Part shown: positions 1 to 5,724 of the stretch, piece after piece
How the letters are laid out: every line of letters begins with the position of its first letter
How positions within the stretch are numbered: the stretch's first letter is position 1
Assembly (NCBI GenBank): GCA_003136075.1
Contig: PNBP01000017.1
Location: 1 to 6,492 of the forward strand
Reading direction: 5' to 3'
DNA: 6,492 nt
From: Methanoregula sp.
Lineage (GTDB): Archaea; Halobacteriota; Methanomicrobia; Methanomicrobiales; Methanospirillaceae
The notes under the pieces: generated by a model
Told to the model about the DNA's origin: nothing
The model's input: the letters and a program-made list of their open reading frames with translations, nothing else
The model's database searches: none
Position numbers and translations under genes: made by a program

Positions 1-199
1 TGGAATGGCTGCGCCGGAACAACTATCTCTAATCCTCTATTTTTCGTCTGAATGTCCAATAACCTGAAATGCTATTTTTTAGGATTGCTGTGACCGTCCT
101 GTCATCCTCACACTGCGTTCGGAGCAACCTGAAGACGTGCAGCGCATTACTGTTCAACGAGTACGCGAACGGGGGATTAAAAAAAGTGATGGACCTGCC
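1..199. other. Left-edge stretch without a convincing gene
   Basis: No ORF here has a good start, ribosome-binding site and family resemblance together. In the third plus frame the first bases read EWLRRNNYL and stop at 30-32. This could be the last codons of a gene entering from the left, but nine residues cannot prove it. A plus-frame stretch from about 83 reads like the first strand and helix of a GNAT acetyltransferase (VILTLRSEQPEDVQRI), has no start codon, and then runs antisense into hisG; it may be a decayed gene fragment. The right end of the stretch carries the oligo-T tract following hisG. Confidence 0.4.
179..185 (-). terminator. Oligo-T terminator after hisG
   Basis: A run of seven A on the plus strand reads as T7 on the minus strand, about 14 bases after the hisG stop codon. 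Archaeal RNA polymerase commonly terminates at such U-rich tracts without needing a hairpin, and I see no strong hairpin here. The position fits the 3' end of the hisG transcript. Confidence 0.55.
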
Positions 200-1072
200 T
201 TACGGCACGATCTTCGAAATCGGTATCTCAAGGATATCTTCCGCACCACAGCTCTTGAGTTTCGGAATTAACCTGTTCACGACATTTTTTGGTACCACGG
301 TCTGGATGCTGTAATAATCAATCCCGTGGAGCTGGCTGACGGTCGGTTTTTTCATCGCGGGAAGAGCAGAGACGATCTTTTCAAGGGATGCCCCCGGCAC
401 ATTCATCGTGAGCAGCACCATGTGCCGTGCTGCAATCACGCCAAAGAGGAGGGTCTTGATCTCTTCGATCTCTTTTCTCTTCTCCGGGTCTGCCCAGCTT
501 TGTTTATTGGCGATGATTACGGTGTGCGACTCCATGATCTGCCCGATGATCTTAAGGCCGTTCTTGCGCAGGGTCGTTCCCGTTTCGGTGAGATCTACGA
601 CGACATCCATGAGATCCGGCACCTTTGCCTCCGATGCCCCAAACGAGTGGAAAAGCTGCACCGGGACACCCAGCGATTCAAAATATTTTTTTGTGAGCTC
701 CGGGTATTCTGTGGTCACCCGGCTGTCCGGGCGGATCTGGTTTGCGTTCTCGATCGGTTCATCGCGGTGAACCGCAACGACGATCTTCACGTTTCCTTCA
801 CCGGTTTTGCTATAGGAAAGGTCTGCGACCTCCACGACGTCAGATCCTGTCTCCCTGACCCAGTCAAGGCCGGAGATCCCAAGATCGAAATACCCCTTGT
901 CCACGTACGTGGGGATCTCCTGAGGGCGCAGGATCTTGATTTTGCCGATACGGGGATCATCGATACGGGGATTGTAATCGCGATCCGTGCGCTTGACCTC
1001 AAGGTCAGCCTCTTTGAAGAGCTGGAGCGTCTGTGCTTCGAGGCTGCCCTTTGGGAGTGCGAGGGTAAACAT
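200..1072 (-). CDS. hisG: ATP phosphoribosyltransferase, long form (HisG)
   Basis: Catalyses the first, committed step of histidine synthesis: ATP plus PRPP gives N1-(5-phosphoribosyl)-ATP, in the cytoplasm. The 290-residue product starts MFTLALPKGSLE, the typical HisG N-terminus. It contains the segment SGLDW (67-71) and the PRPP-binding loop DLTETGTTL (160-168). About 75 residues follow the catalytic domain (roughly 215-290), matching the C-terminal ACT-like regulatory domain of long-form HisG. Enzymes of this form do not need HisZ and are usually inhibited by histidine. The start at 1072 was chosen by family resemblance. An in-frame ATG at 1084 adds only MVCG, and neither start has a clear Shine-Dalgarno sequence, so a leaderless or short-leader transcript is likely. 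An upstream extension to 1135 would overlap the DUF1015 stop and the promoter, so I reject it. No other his genes are in view. Confidence 0.96.
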   Translation of the reverse strand: MFTLALPKGSLEAQTLQLFKEADLEVKRTDRDYNPRIDDPRIGKIKILRPQEIPTYVDKGYFDLGISGLDWVRETGSDVVEVADLSYSKTGEGNVKIVVAVHRDEPIENANQIRPDSRVTTEYPELTKKYFESLGVPVQLFHSFGASEAKVPDLMDVVVDLTETGTTLRKNGLKIIGQIMESHTVIIANKQSWADPEKRKEIEEIKTLLFGVIAARHMVLLTMNVPGASLEKIVSALPAMKKPTVSQLHGIDYYSIQTVVPKNVVNRLIPKLKSCGAEDILEIPISKIVP

Positions 1073-1091
1073 ACCACATACCATTGGCGGG

Positions 1092-1110
1092 AAAAAAGAT
1101 AAAGATAAAT
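1092..1110 (-). promoter_or_regulatory. Possible hisG promoter (TATA-like) with oligo-T tract
   Basis: On the minus strand the gap between the DUF1015 stop and hisG reads ATTTATCTTTAT (1110-1099), then C, then TTTTTT (1097-1092). The AT-rich element is centred near 1104. Archaeal transcription starts about 25 bases downstream of a TATA box, here near 1080, almost at the hisG start codons at 1084 and 1072. The T6 tract could also end DUF1015 transcripts. Promoter and terminator roles are inferred from position and composition only. Confidence 0.4.
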
Positions 1111-1127
1111 GGTGGTATGGTTGACGG

Positions 1128-2393
1128 TCAGTCAAACGTGTGAATGACCAGCCCGCTTAAGAGTTTGGGCTCAAACCATGTTGATTTTGGTGGCATCACA
1201 TTATTTGCATCGGCAACATCGAGCACGGTTTCAACCCGGACCGGTTGCATGGCAAACGCGACAGTGAATTTTCTCTCATCGACAAGTTTTTCGAGGTCGG
1301 CAATCGGCCGTGCACCGCCGAGGTACTGGAGCCGGGCATCGCCACGGGGGTCTGTGATATTGAGCATACCTTCGAGCACGAATTTCTGGAGTACTGCAAC
1401 ATCGAGGATATCGAGCGGCGCTGCACTGGGATCAATCGGGCGGGTACATTCGTACCAGGTGCCGCCAAGATACATGTGGACGATATGATATTTTTCCGGG
1501 GTGGCGATGTGCGGTGTTATGTTATATCCGCTGCTGTCCACGGGTCCATAGGTTTTGACATCAAAAAATTTTCGTATGTGCGACATATATGATTCAGGGG
1601 TAAACGAACCAATATCCGTGAGCAGGCGGCTGTACCCGTGAATCCTGACACGGTCATGAGCAAACAGGACTCCCATGAACCGGCTGACATTCCCCTCAAC
1701 GGGCAATCCGGCCGCTTTTCTCCGGTCAGCCACATTAACCGCCGCTTTTGCCCGGTGGTGGCCATCAGCAATATATAGGTTTTGCACTGTGGAGAAGAGC
1801 TCTTCAAGCCGGGCAAGATCTTGTGCGTCAGTGATACAGAAGATCTGGTGTGTTCCACCATCTGCAGCAGTCACTTCCGCATCCGGTATTTTTGCTGGGG
1901 GAATAAGCGATTCAACGACTGAAAAAAGGAAATCCGTGTTCCGGTAGAGTAGTACTACCGGACCGTTGTGGGCTTTGACCGCTTCTATATGCCGGGTCCG
2001 GTCCTCTTCCTTGTCATACCGGGTATGTTCATGGCGCCGGATCCGGTTTGTGTGGTAATCCTCTACATCGAGCCCACAACAGAGCCCGACAAATGTGTCG
2101 CCATTCTGGTATACCCGGTACACGTAGAAGGAAGGCGCAACATCCCGTTGCAGGCGTCCGCTTTTGATTAACGCAGCAAAATTGTCGTGCGCCCGCTGGT
2201 AGACGCGGTCGTCATGCGGGGGGATGTCGGGGAGTTCTGCGTCAGACCGGCTTACCCGCAGAAAACTATCGGGATTCTGCCGGATAATCTCACGCGCCTC
2301 TTCTGCTGTCACCACATCGTATGGCACTGCCGCGATGGCTGCAGCTTCTGAGGGGGCGGGGCGGATCCCTGCAAAAGGAAATATCTTCACCAT
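1128..2393 (-). CDS. DUF1015 family protein, function unknown
   Basis: A 421-residue soluble protein of the DUF1015 family (PF06245), full length for the family. Features visible in order are the N-terminal FPFAGIRP and PYDVV (24-28), a charged segment RRHEHTRYDKEEDR (119-132), a central IADGHHRAKA motif (208-217), and a C-terminal MPPKSTWFEPKLLSGL segment just before the end. The D-G-H-H-R motif recalls ParB-like/SerK-type proteins, but I cannot show shared function. There is no signal peptide or membrane segment. The ATG at 2393 has only a weak GGTAG upstream, and a TATA-like element lies about 70 bases upstream. The stop is 55 bases before hisG on the same strand, so cotranscription is possible, although the gap contains a T6 tract and a possible hisG promoter. 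A role in amino-acid metabolism would be a guess from this neighbour alone. Confidence 0.9.
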   Translation of the reverse strand: MVKIFPFAGIRPAPSEAAAIAAVPYDVVTAEEAREIIRQNPDSFLRVSRSDAELPDIPPHDDRVYQRAHDNFAALIKSGRLQRDVAPSFYVYRVYQNGDTFVGLCCGLDVEDYHTNRIRRHEHTRYDKEEDRTRHIEAVKAHNGPVVLLYRNTDFLFSVVESLIPPAKIPDAEVTAADGGTHQIFCITDAQDLARLEELFSTVQNLYIADGHHRAKAAVNVADRRKAAGLPVEGNVSRFMGVLFAHDRVRIHGYSRLLTDIGSFTPESYMSHIRKFFDVKTYGPVDSSGYNITPHIATPEKYHIVHMYLGGTWYECTRPIDPSAAPLDILDVAVLQKFVLEGMLNITDPRGDARLQYLGGARPIADLEKLVDERKFTVAFAMQPVRVETVLDVADANNVMPPKSTWFEPKLLSGLVIHTFD

Positions 2394-2457
2394 GAAAAAC
2401 TACCAGAGCCCTGTATGTTATGTGAGCGTTCTTTCTCTCATAATTGGGCGTGGTCAC

Positions 2458-2466
2458 ATATATAAT
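2458..2466. promoter_or_regulatory. TATA-like element in DUF1015/GNAT divergent region
   Basis: ATATATAAT is the most TATA-like sequence in the 189-bp gap between the divergent DUF1015 and GNAT genes. It is nearly symmetric and could work in either direction. Leftward it predicts a start near 2436, about 43 bases before the DUF1015 ATG. Rightward it predicts a start near 2488, about 95 bases before the GNAT ATG. I cannot tell which direction is used. Confidence 0.45.
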
Positions 2467-2471
2467 CAAAG

Positions 2472-2502
2472 ACCGGCTGCGAACCGGTATCAGCCCACCG
2501 GT
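2472..2502. repeat. Three ACCGG boxes, two forming an inverted repeat
   Basis: ACCGG occurs at 2472, 2483 and 2497. The last two copies are the full six-base palindrome ACCGGT, separated by eight bases, so they can pair as a 6-bp stem or serve as paired protein sites. The cluster begins six bases after the TATA-like element and spans the predicted rightward start site, where a repressor operator would be placed. The last copy also contains part of the GGTGA ribosome-binding site for the possible leader ORF. CCGG is common in this DNA, so chance is possible. Confidence 0.3.
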
Positions 2503-2511
2503 GACAAACGA

Positions 2512-2586
2512 GTGAATCTGCGTAATCCTTATGGTCTTATGGGTGCAGAAAAGGATACTGCATTTTCCCGCGGTGCCTTTCCATGA
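2512..2586 (+). CDS. Possible 24-residue leader ORF overlapping GNAT start
   Basis: A GTG at 2512 opens a short ORF reading MNLRNPYGLMGAEKDTAF and then SRGAFP. GGTGA (2500-2504), an exact match to the archaeal anti-Shine-Dalgarno complement, lies seven bases upstream. Its TGA (2584-2586) overlaps the ATG (2583-2585) of the acetyltransferase gene as ATGA, the classic arrangement for coupled translation. It has no recognisable family and may be a regulatory leader peptide or chance. An internal ATG at 2539 would give a 15-residue version. Evidence is positional only. Confidence 0.35.
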   Translation: MNLRNPYGLMGAEKDTAFSRGAFP

Positions 2587-3068
2587 TCCGTTCCCATGAT
2601 ATCATCCCTCCTCCTCATCCCCTCATACGGCGGGTCACCCTTGCGGATATCCCCACCATTGTCGCGATTGAAAACGAGGCGTTTGCTGACCCGTGGGACA
2701 ACGCAATTTTTACTGAAGCATTGAGCTATTACCCGACCACGTACTTTGTTGCCGTCAGCGGCGGGAATATTGCAGGGTTTGTTGTCGGTGCCATAGAAGA
2801 TACCGGTGAAAATATCTATGGCCATATCTGTAATTTTGCCGTCCACCCCCAGTACCGCAAGCAGAAGATCGGATCGGCGTTGCTGAACCGCCTCGAACAG
2901 CAGTTCATGATCGAGAGTGCAACCGGCTCCCAGCTGGAAGTTCGTGAATCCAATCTTGCGGCCCAGCAGTTCTACCGGTGCAGGGGCTACCAGAACGTTT
3001 TCCAGGTGGGCGGTTACTACGCAAATGGCGAAGATGCCCTTGTCATGATGAAATGGTTCCGGTTTTAA
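2583..3068 (+). CDS. rimI: GNAT N-acetyltransferase, RimI/Ard1-like
   Basis: A 161-residue GNAT-fold protein that probably transfers acetyl from acetyl-CoA to protein N-termini. In bacteria RimI modifies ribosomal protein S18; archaeal relatives (Ard1-like) have broader N-terminal substrates. The start of the fold is IRRVTLADIPTIVAIE (15-30). The acetyl-CoA-binding motif A is VHPQYRKQKIGSAL (87-100), with the Q-x-x-G-x-A pyrophosphate loop at 94-99. LEVRESN (118-124) and the ending GYYANGEDALVM (144-155) are typical of the RimI group. The first 14 residues (many prolines) precede the domain. GGTG at 2572-2575, seven bases before the ATG, supports this start, and the ATG overlaps the stop of a possible leader ORF. 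The exact substrate cannot be read from sequence. The gene stands alone, divergent from DUF1015 and convergent with hmgA. Confidence 0.9.
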   Translation: MIRSHDIIPPPHPLIRRVTLADIPTIVAIENEAFADPWDNAIFTEALSYYPTTYFVAVSGGNIAGFVVGAIEDTGENIYGHICNFAVHPQYRKQKIGSALLNRLEQQFMIESATGSQLEVRESNLAAQQFYRCRGYQNVFQVGGYYANGEDALVMMKWFRF

Positions 3069-3138
3069 TGCGTTCCATATCAGGTTGTCAGGTCGTTGGT
3101 TATGACGCACCTGTTGAAGACCCCTTATTGGGCACACT

Positions 3139-3147
3139 AAAAAAAAA
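3139..3147 (-). terminator. Oligo-T terminator after hmgA
   Basis: Nine consecutive A on the plus strand form T9 on the minus strand, starting two bases after the hmgA stop codon. This is the strongest oligo-T tract in the window and fits archaeal factor-independent termination. The convergent GNAT gene ends 70 bases away and has no matching T tract on its own strand. Confidence 0.7.
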
Positions 3148-3149
3148 GA

Positions 3150-4349
3150 TTATCCCCGCCCAAGCTGCTGGTGAGCGCGGGCAAGGTGCTGTGCAGCGAG
3201 TGCGCCGAGAAGAGACAATTCACCGGCGAGCACTGCGGAAGCAATGATCTCAGCGAGTTTTTTTGCGTTCGTGCCCGCGGGATTTCCGCCGCCAGCAACT
3301 CCGAGAATTTTCAGGCACTCCTGCTGGGTACCGACACCCGTGCCGCCCCCAACGGTTCCAACAGGAAGCGAAGGCAGGGTGACGGATACATAGACTCCTG
3401 TGTTTGTGGGATCGACCGTCGTAATGCAGGTAGCACCGTCAATCGCGTGAGCAGCGTCCTGTCCGCAGGCAATAAACATCGCCGCAACAACATTTGCTGC
3501 ATGGGCGTTGAACCCCATCGAACCGGCGCGGGCGGAACCAATGAGGTTCTTGCGGGTGTTGACCTCGCAGAGCGTTGCCGCATCAGTCTTGAATATTTTC
3601 TCGATCAGCTCATGGGTGAGGGCGATGCCAGCCACTGCACTGCGTCCTCTTCCCATAATCCCATTAATGGCAGCGGGTTTCTTGTCGGTGCACATATTGC
3701 CGGAGAGCGCAACGAGCCGGGCCCGGGTCTGGTGTGCGATCTCGTCTGCGACTTTTGCACTTGCGATAGTGACCATGTTCATCCCCATCGCGTCCTTGGT
3801 GTCAAATTCGAGCCTGACAAAAACGCTCGTGCCGGTGATGAAGGTGACAATATCGGTGAGTTTTCCATGCGAGGTGGTGGCCTGTGCGATGGCGGCAAGT
3901 TCTGCCCGGTGTGCCTGCACCCAGTCCACGATCTCTTTTGCATGGATGACATTCTCTGCTGCAAAGACCGGGGCCCTCGTCATCCCGTCATGCAGGATGC
4001 GCACCTGTGCGCCGCCGGCTTTGGTAATGGCGCTGCATCCCCGGTTGACGGATGCAACCAGTGCGCCCTCGGTGGTAGCAAGGGGCAGCCAGAACTCCCC
4101 GTTCGCGTATTCGCCGTTGATCGCAATAGGCCCTGCAACACCTAACGGTACCTGAACAGTTCCGATCATGTTCTCGCAGTTCCGCACGACGACCCGTTCA
4201 ATGTCGATGGAAAAGATACCGATATTTTCAAGCGTGGTTCCGGTTTCCTCTTCGATAAACCGACGCCGCACCCGTATAGCGTCCAGCGGTGCGAGTTCCT
4301 TGTCGAGCTCGTAGAGTTTTATCGAACCGTTTTTGAGTTTTTCACACAT
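3150..4349 (-). CDS. hmgA: HMG-CoA reductase (class I, soluble archaeal type)
   Basis: Reduces 3-hydroxy-3-methylglutaryl-CoA to mevalonate with NADPH, the committing step toward isoprenoids and archaeal ether lipids. The 399-residue product has all class I catalytic landmarks: Glu94 in LATTEGALVAS, Lys223/224 in DKKPAAING, Asp298 in GQDAAHA, and His393 in the C-terminal HLARAHQQLGR. The nucleotide-binding DAMGMNMV motif is at 186-193. There is no membrane anchor, so it should be cytosolic. The start at 4349 (MCEKLKNGSIKLYEL) matches archaeal relatives and has AGGA seven bases upstream. An in-frame ATG at 4427 would add 26 residues not resembling the family. A longer upstream extension would run through the divergent trm5 gene and is rejected. 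The gene is about 1.5 kb from the thiolase/DUF35 pair that feeds the same pathway, on the same strand. Confidence 0.97.
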   Translation of the reverse strand: MCEKLKNGSIKLYELDKELAPLDAIRVRRRFIEEETGTTLENIGIFSIDIERVVVRNCENMIGTVQVPLGVAGPIAINGEYANGEFWLPLATTEGALVASVNRGCSAITKAGGAQVRILHDGMTRAPVFAAENVIHAKEIVDWVQAHRAELAAIAQATTSHGKLTDIVTFITGTSVFVRLEFDTKDAMGMNMVTIASAKVADEIAHQTRARLVALSGNMCTDKKPAAINGIMGRGRSAVAGIALTHELIEKIFKTDAATLCEVNTRKNLIGSARAGSMGFNAHAANVVAAMFIACGQDAAHAIDGATCITTVDPTNTGVYVSVTLPSLPVGTVGGGTGVGTQQECLKILGVAGGGNPAGTNAKKLAEIIASAVLAGELSLLGALAAQHLARAHQQLGRG

Positions 4350-4443
4350 CCGCTCTTCCTGCTCATTGACGGCGCCTGATTCTGCACAGCAGTCGCGCCC
4401 CTTGCGTTGCTCACCATCATCAGTCATGAATAATGGTAGCACG

Positions 4444-4454
4444 TATAAATTTAT
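4444..4454. promoter_or_regulatory. Palindromic TATA element, divergent hmgA/trm5 promoter
   Basis: TATAAATTTAT contains the perfect 10-base palindrome ATAAATTTAT (4445-4454), so it offers the same TATA box to both strands. Its centre lies about 24 bases from the trm5 ATG at 4474 and about 22 bases from an upstream hmgA-frame ATG at 4427, close to the usual TATA-to-start distance in archaea. One symmetric element may therefore drive both genes. No clear BRE (purine-rich element) is visible on either side to set direction. Confidence 0.55.
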
Positions 4455-4473
4455 GATACCGGTGGTTTCGAAG

Positions 4474-5409
4474 ATGACGGTCGAACAGTGGGGCATACGG
4501 GTACCGCTTGGGGAGGGAGAACCTGTACGGCAGGCGCTTATTCGTGAAGGTGCGCTTGATCCGGTGCTCAAACCCCAAAGGGATGGCAACGCGCTCCTGC
4601 TGCCCGTGCTTGAATGGCGCGAGGGGGCCATGCGCTGCGCTTTTGAATCCATGCCCGACCGCCTGACACTTCCCCGCCACGAACTTGTTGGCGGTATTGC
4701 GATTATGCAGGACTGCGATCCAGCAGGTGCAGCGCAGATTCTCGGATCGCGCCCGTCTCTCCACACGGTGCTGTATACGACAAGCGAAGTGTCCGGCGAA
4801 TACCGGACCCGGGACTACACGGTTCTTGCCGGCATGCCCACCACGCGGACAAAGGTGACGGAGCACGGGCACCGGTTCATTGTTGACCTTGCAGGCGCTT
4901 ACTTCTCCGCCCGACTTTCCACCGAACGCCACCGTATCCTTCAGCAAATGGGTGAGAACGAACTTGTGCTGGATATGTTTGCCGGTGTGGGACCGTTTGC
5001 CCTCTCCCTTGCAGCGCGGGCGGCGCTCGTTGTGGCATCCGATATCAACCCGCTGGCAATTGAACTGATGATTGAAAACTGCGTGCAGAACCGGACAAAG
5101 AATGTGTTGCCCATTCTTGCAGATGTACGAAATCTTATCGGGATCCTGCCGTGGAAATTTGACCGGATCGTGATGAACCTCCCACTTGCCGGCACGGAAT
5201 TTCTGCCGGAAGCGTTCCGGCTCTGCCGGCCCGGTGGGACGATTCATTTCTATGCACTTGTTTCAGCAGAAGGGGAACACATGCCACGTCTCCGGGAACT
5301 GGGCGCGGAACATATCACCGAGCGCATGGTCCGGTCGTACTCGCCCGGACAGTGGCATGCGGTGTATGATATTGAAGTGAAATCTGGTTGGAGATCGTCA
5401 CAAGCCTAG
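4474..5409 (+). CDS. trm5: tRNA (guanine-37-N1)-methyltransferase, Trm5 family
   Basis: Methylates N1 of G37, next to the anticodon, with S-adenosylmethionine, which prevents frameshifting. The 311-residue protein has a small N-terminal domain (about 1-50, like Trm5 D1), then a middle segment ending AYFSARLSTERHRI (142-155), then a class I methyltransferase fold. The SAM-binding loop is DMFAGVGPF (167-175), the acidic ribose-binding residue is Asp190 in ASDINP, and the catalytic motif is NLP (235-237) in MNLPLAGTEF. The ending VRSYSPGQWHAVYDI is also family-like. The D1 domain suggests Trm5b, but subtype is inference. The start at 4474 follows the family, with GGTGG nine bases upstream. That ribosome-binding site lies only six bases past the TATA element, so a transcript from it would start at or after the site and be nearly leaderless. 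Upstream in-frame ATGs run into hmgA and are rejected. Confidence 0.93.
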   Translation: MTVEQWGIRVPLGEGEPVRQALIREGALDPVLKPQRDGNALLLPVLEWREGAMRCAFESMPDRLTLPRHELVGGIAIMQDCDPAGAAQILGSRPSLHTVLYTTSEVSGEYRTRDYTVLAGMPTTRTKVTEHGHRFIVDLAGAYFSARLSTERHRILQQMGENELVLDMFAGVGPFALSLAARAALVVASDINPLAIELMIENCVQNRTKNVLPILADVRNLIGILPWKFDRIVMNLPLAGTEFLPEAFRLCRPGGTIHFYALVSAEGEHMPRLRELGAEHITERMVRSYSPGQWHAVYDIEVKSGWRSSQA

Positions 5410-5556
5410 TCTGATGAGGATTCACCACGCAACCGGATACCTGCGCGATCTCTCTTGGTATAACACAGGCTGCTACGGGATCACAGGGGAACTGCTGACC
5501 TCCGTTCTGTGCTGCCATTACCGCATCTTATTTTTGATCAGGGTCAATCTGATAGA
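5410..5556 (+). other. Intergenic gap before zinc-ribbon ORF, possible promoter
   Basis: This 147-bp gap holds TTATTTTT at 5528-5535, which could be a TATA-like box. Its centre is about 25 bases before the ATG at 5557, fitting leaderless transcription, and its T5 could alternatively terminate trm5. Just downstream lies the inverted repeat ATCAG (5537-5541) / CTGAT (5549-5553), possibly an operator. An imperfect hairpin spans about 5482-5511. A 66-codon ORF from 5414 has no family resemblance and no clear ribosome-binding site, so I do not call it. Confidence 0.35.
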
Positions 5557-5724
5557 ATGGTTCACCAGCACCTCCCTATATGTCCCGTTTGTATGCGGGC
5601 TGATAGCGTTATAGTTCACGAAGATCTCGGAGATGACGGGCATTTCTGTCTCTGCGCAGGTTCTGGTGGATGCGGCTCGACATTTGTCATGAGACCCGAT
5701 GGTACGCTGTCTGATATTTTTTAA
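5557..5724 (+). CDS. Small Ogr/Delta-like zinc-ribbon protein (putative)
   Basis: A 55-residue Cys-rich protein with Cys9-Pro-Val-Cys12 (CPVC) near the N-terminus and a second cluster FCLCAGSGGCGSTFVM (30-45), offering Cys33 (or Cys31) and Cys39 as the other two ligands. The CPxC, about 20-residue spacer, C-x(4-5)-C-G-x-T-F layout resembles the Ogr/Delta zinc-finger family, known from phage P2/P4 transcription activators and also found in chromosomal small proteins. A single zinc-binding domain in a DNA- or protein-binding regulator is therefore likely, though its partner is unknown. The start at 5557 is preferred over 5509 because the zinc motif follows directly and a TATA-like TTATTTTT lies about 25 bases upstream; there is no convincing Shine-Dalgarno. 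The stop is embedded in a T6 tract. There are no phage genes nearby. Confidence 0.62.
   Translation: MVHQHLPICPVCMRADSVIVHEDLGDDGHFCLCAGSGGCGSTFVMRPDGTLSDIF
5717..5722 (+). terminator. Oligo-T tract at the end of zinc-ribbon ORF
   Basis: Six T overlap the last codon and stop of the small ORF (TTTTTTAA). This could act as an archaeal U-tract terminator for the plus-strand transcript. No strong hairpin precedes it. Confidence 0.35.

Noticed and set aside
326..1102. 258-codon plus-strand ORF opposite hisG
   Set aside because: It lies entirely antisense to an unmistakable hisG, resembles no family and is rich in Cys, His and Arg as shadow frames of GC-rich genes are.
3171..4145. 324-codon plus-strand ORF opposite hmgA
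   Set aside because: Antisense to a complete HMG-CoA reductase with all catalytic residues; composition (many Cys, Gly, Arg) fits a shadow frame.
4350..4766. 139-residue N-terminal extension of the HMG-CoA reductase frame
   Set aside because: It runs through the divergent promoter and into trm5 on the opposite strand, and its sequence is low-complexity Ser/Arg/Pro. Only the part from 4427 is worth considering.
4420..5247. 275-codon minus-strand ORF opposite trm5
   Set aside because: Antisense to a well-supported Trm5 gene and would also overlap the hmgA/trm5 promoter; no recognisable domain.
5410..5493. Possible C/D box sRNA (CTGATGA just after trm5, CTGA near 5490)
   Set aside because: The span is longer than typical archaeal C/D RNAs, the C box lacks its purine, and no convincing internal C'/D' pair or closing stem is visible.
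5414..5614. 66-codon plus-strand ORF starting right after trm5
   Set aside because: No clear ribosome-binding site, no family resemblance, and its end overlaps the better-supported zinc-ribbon ORF in another frame.
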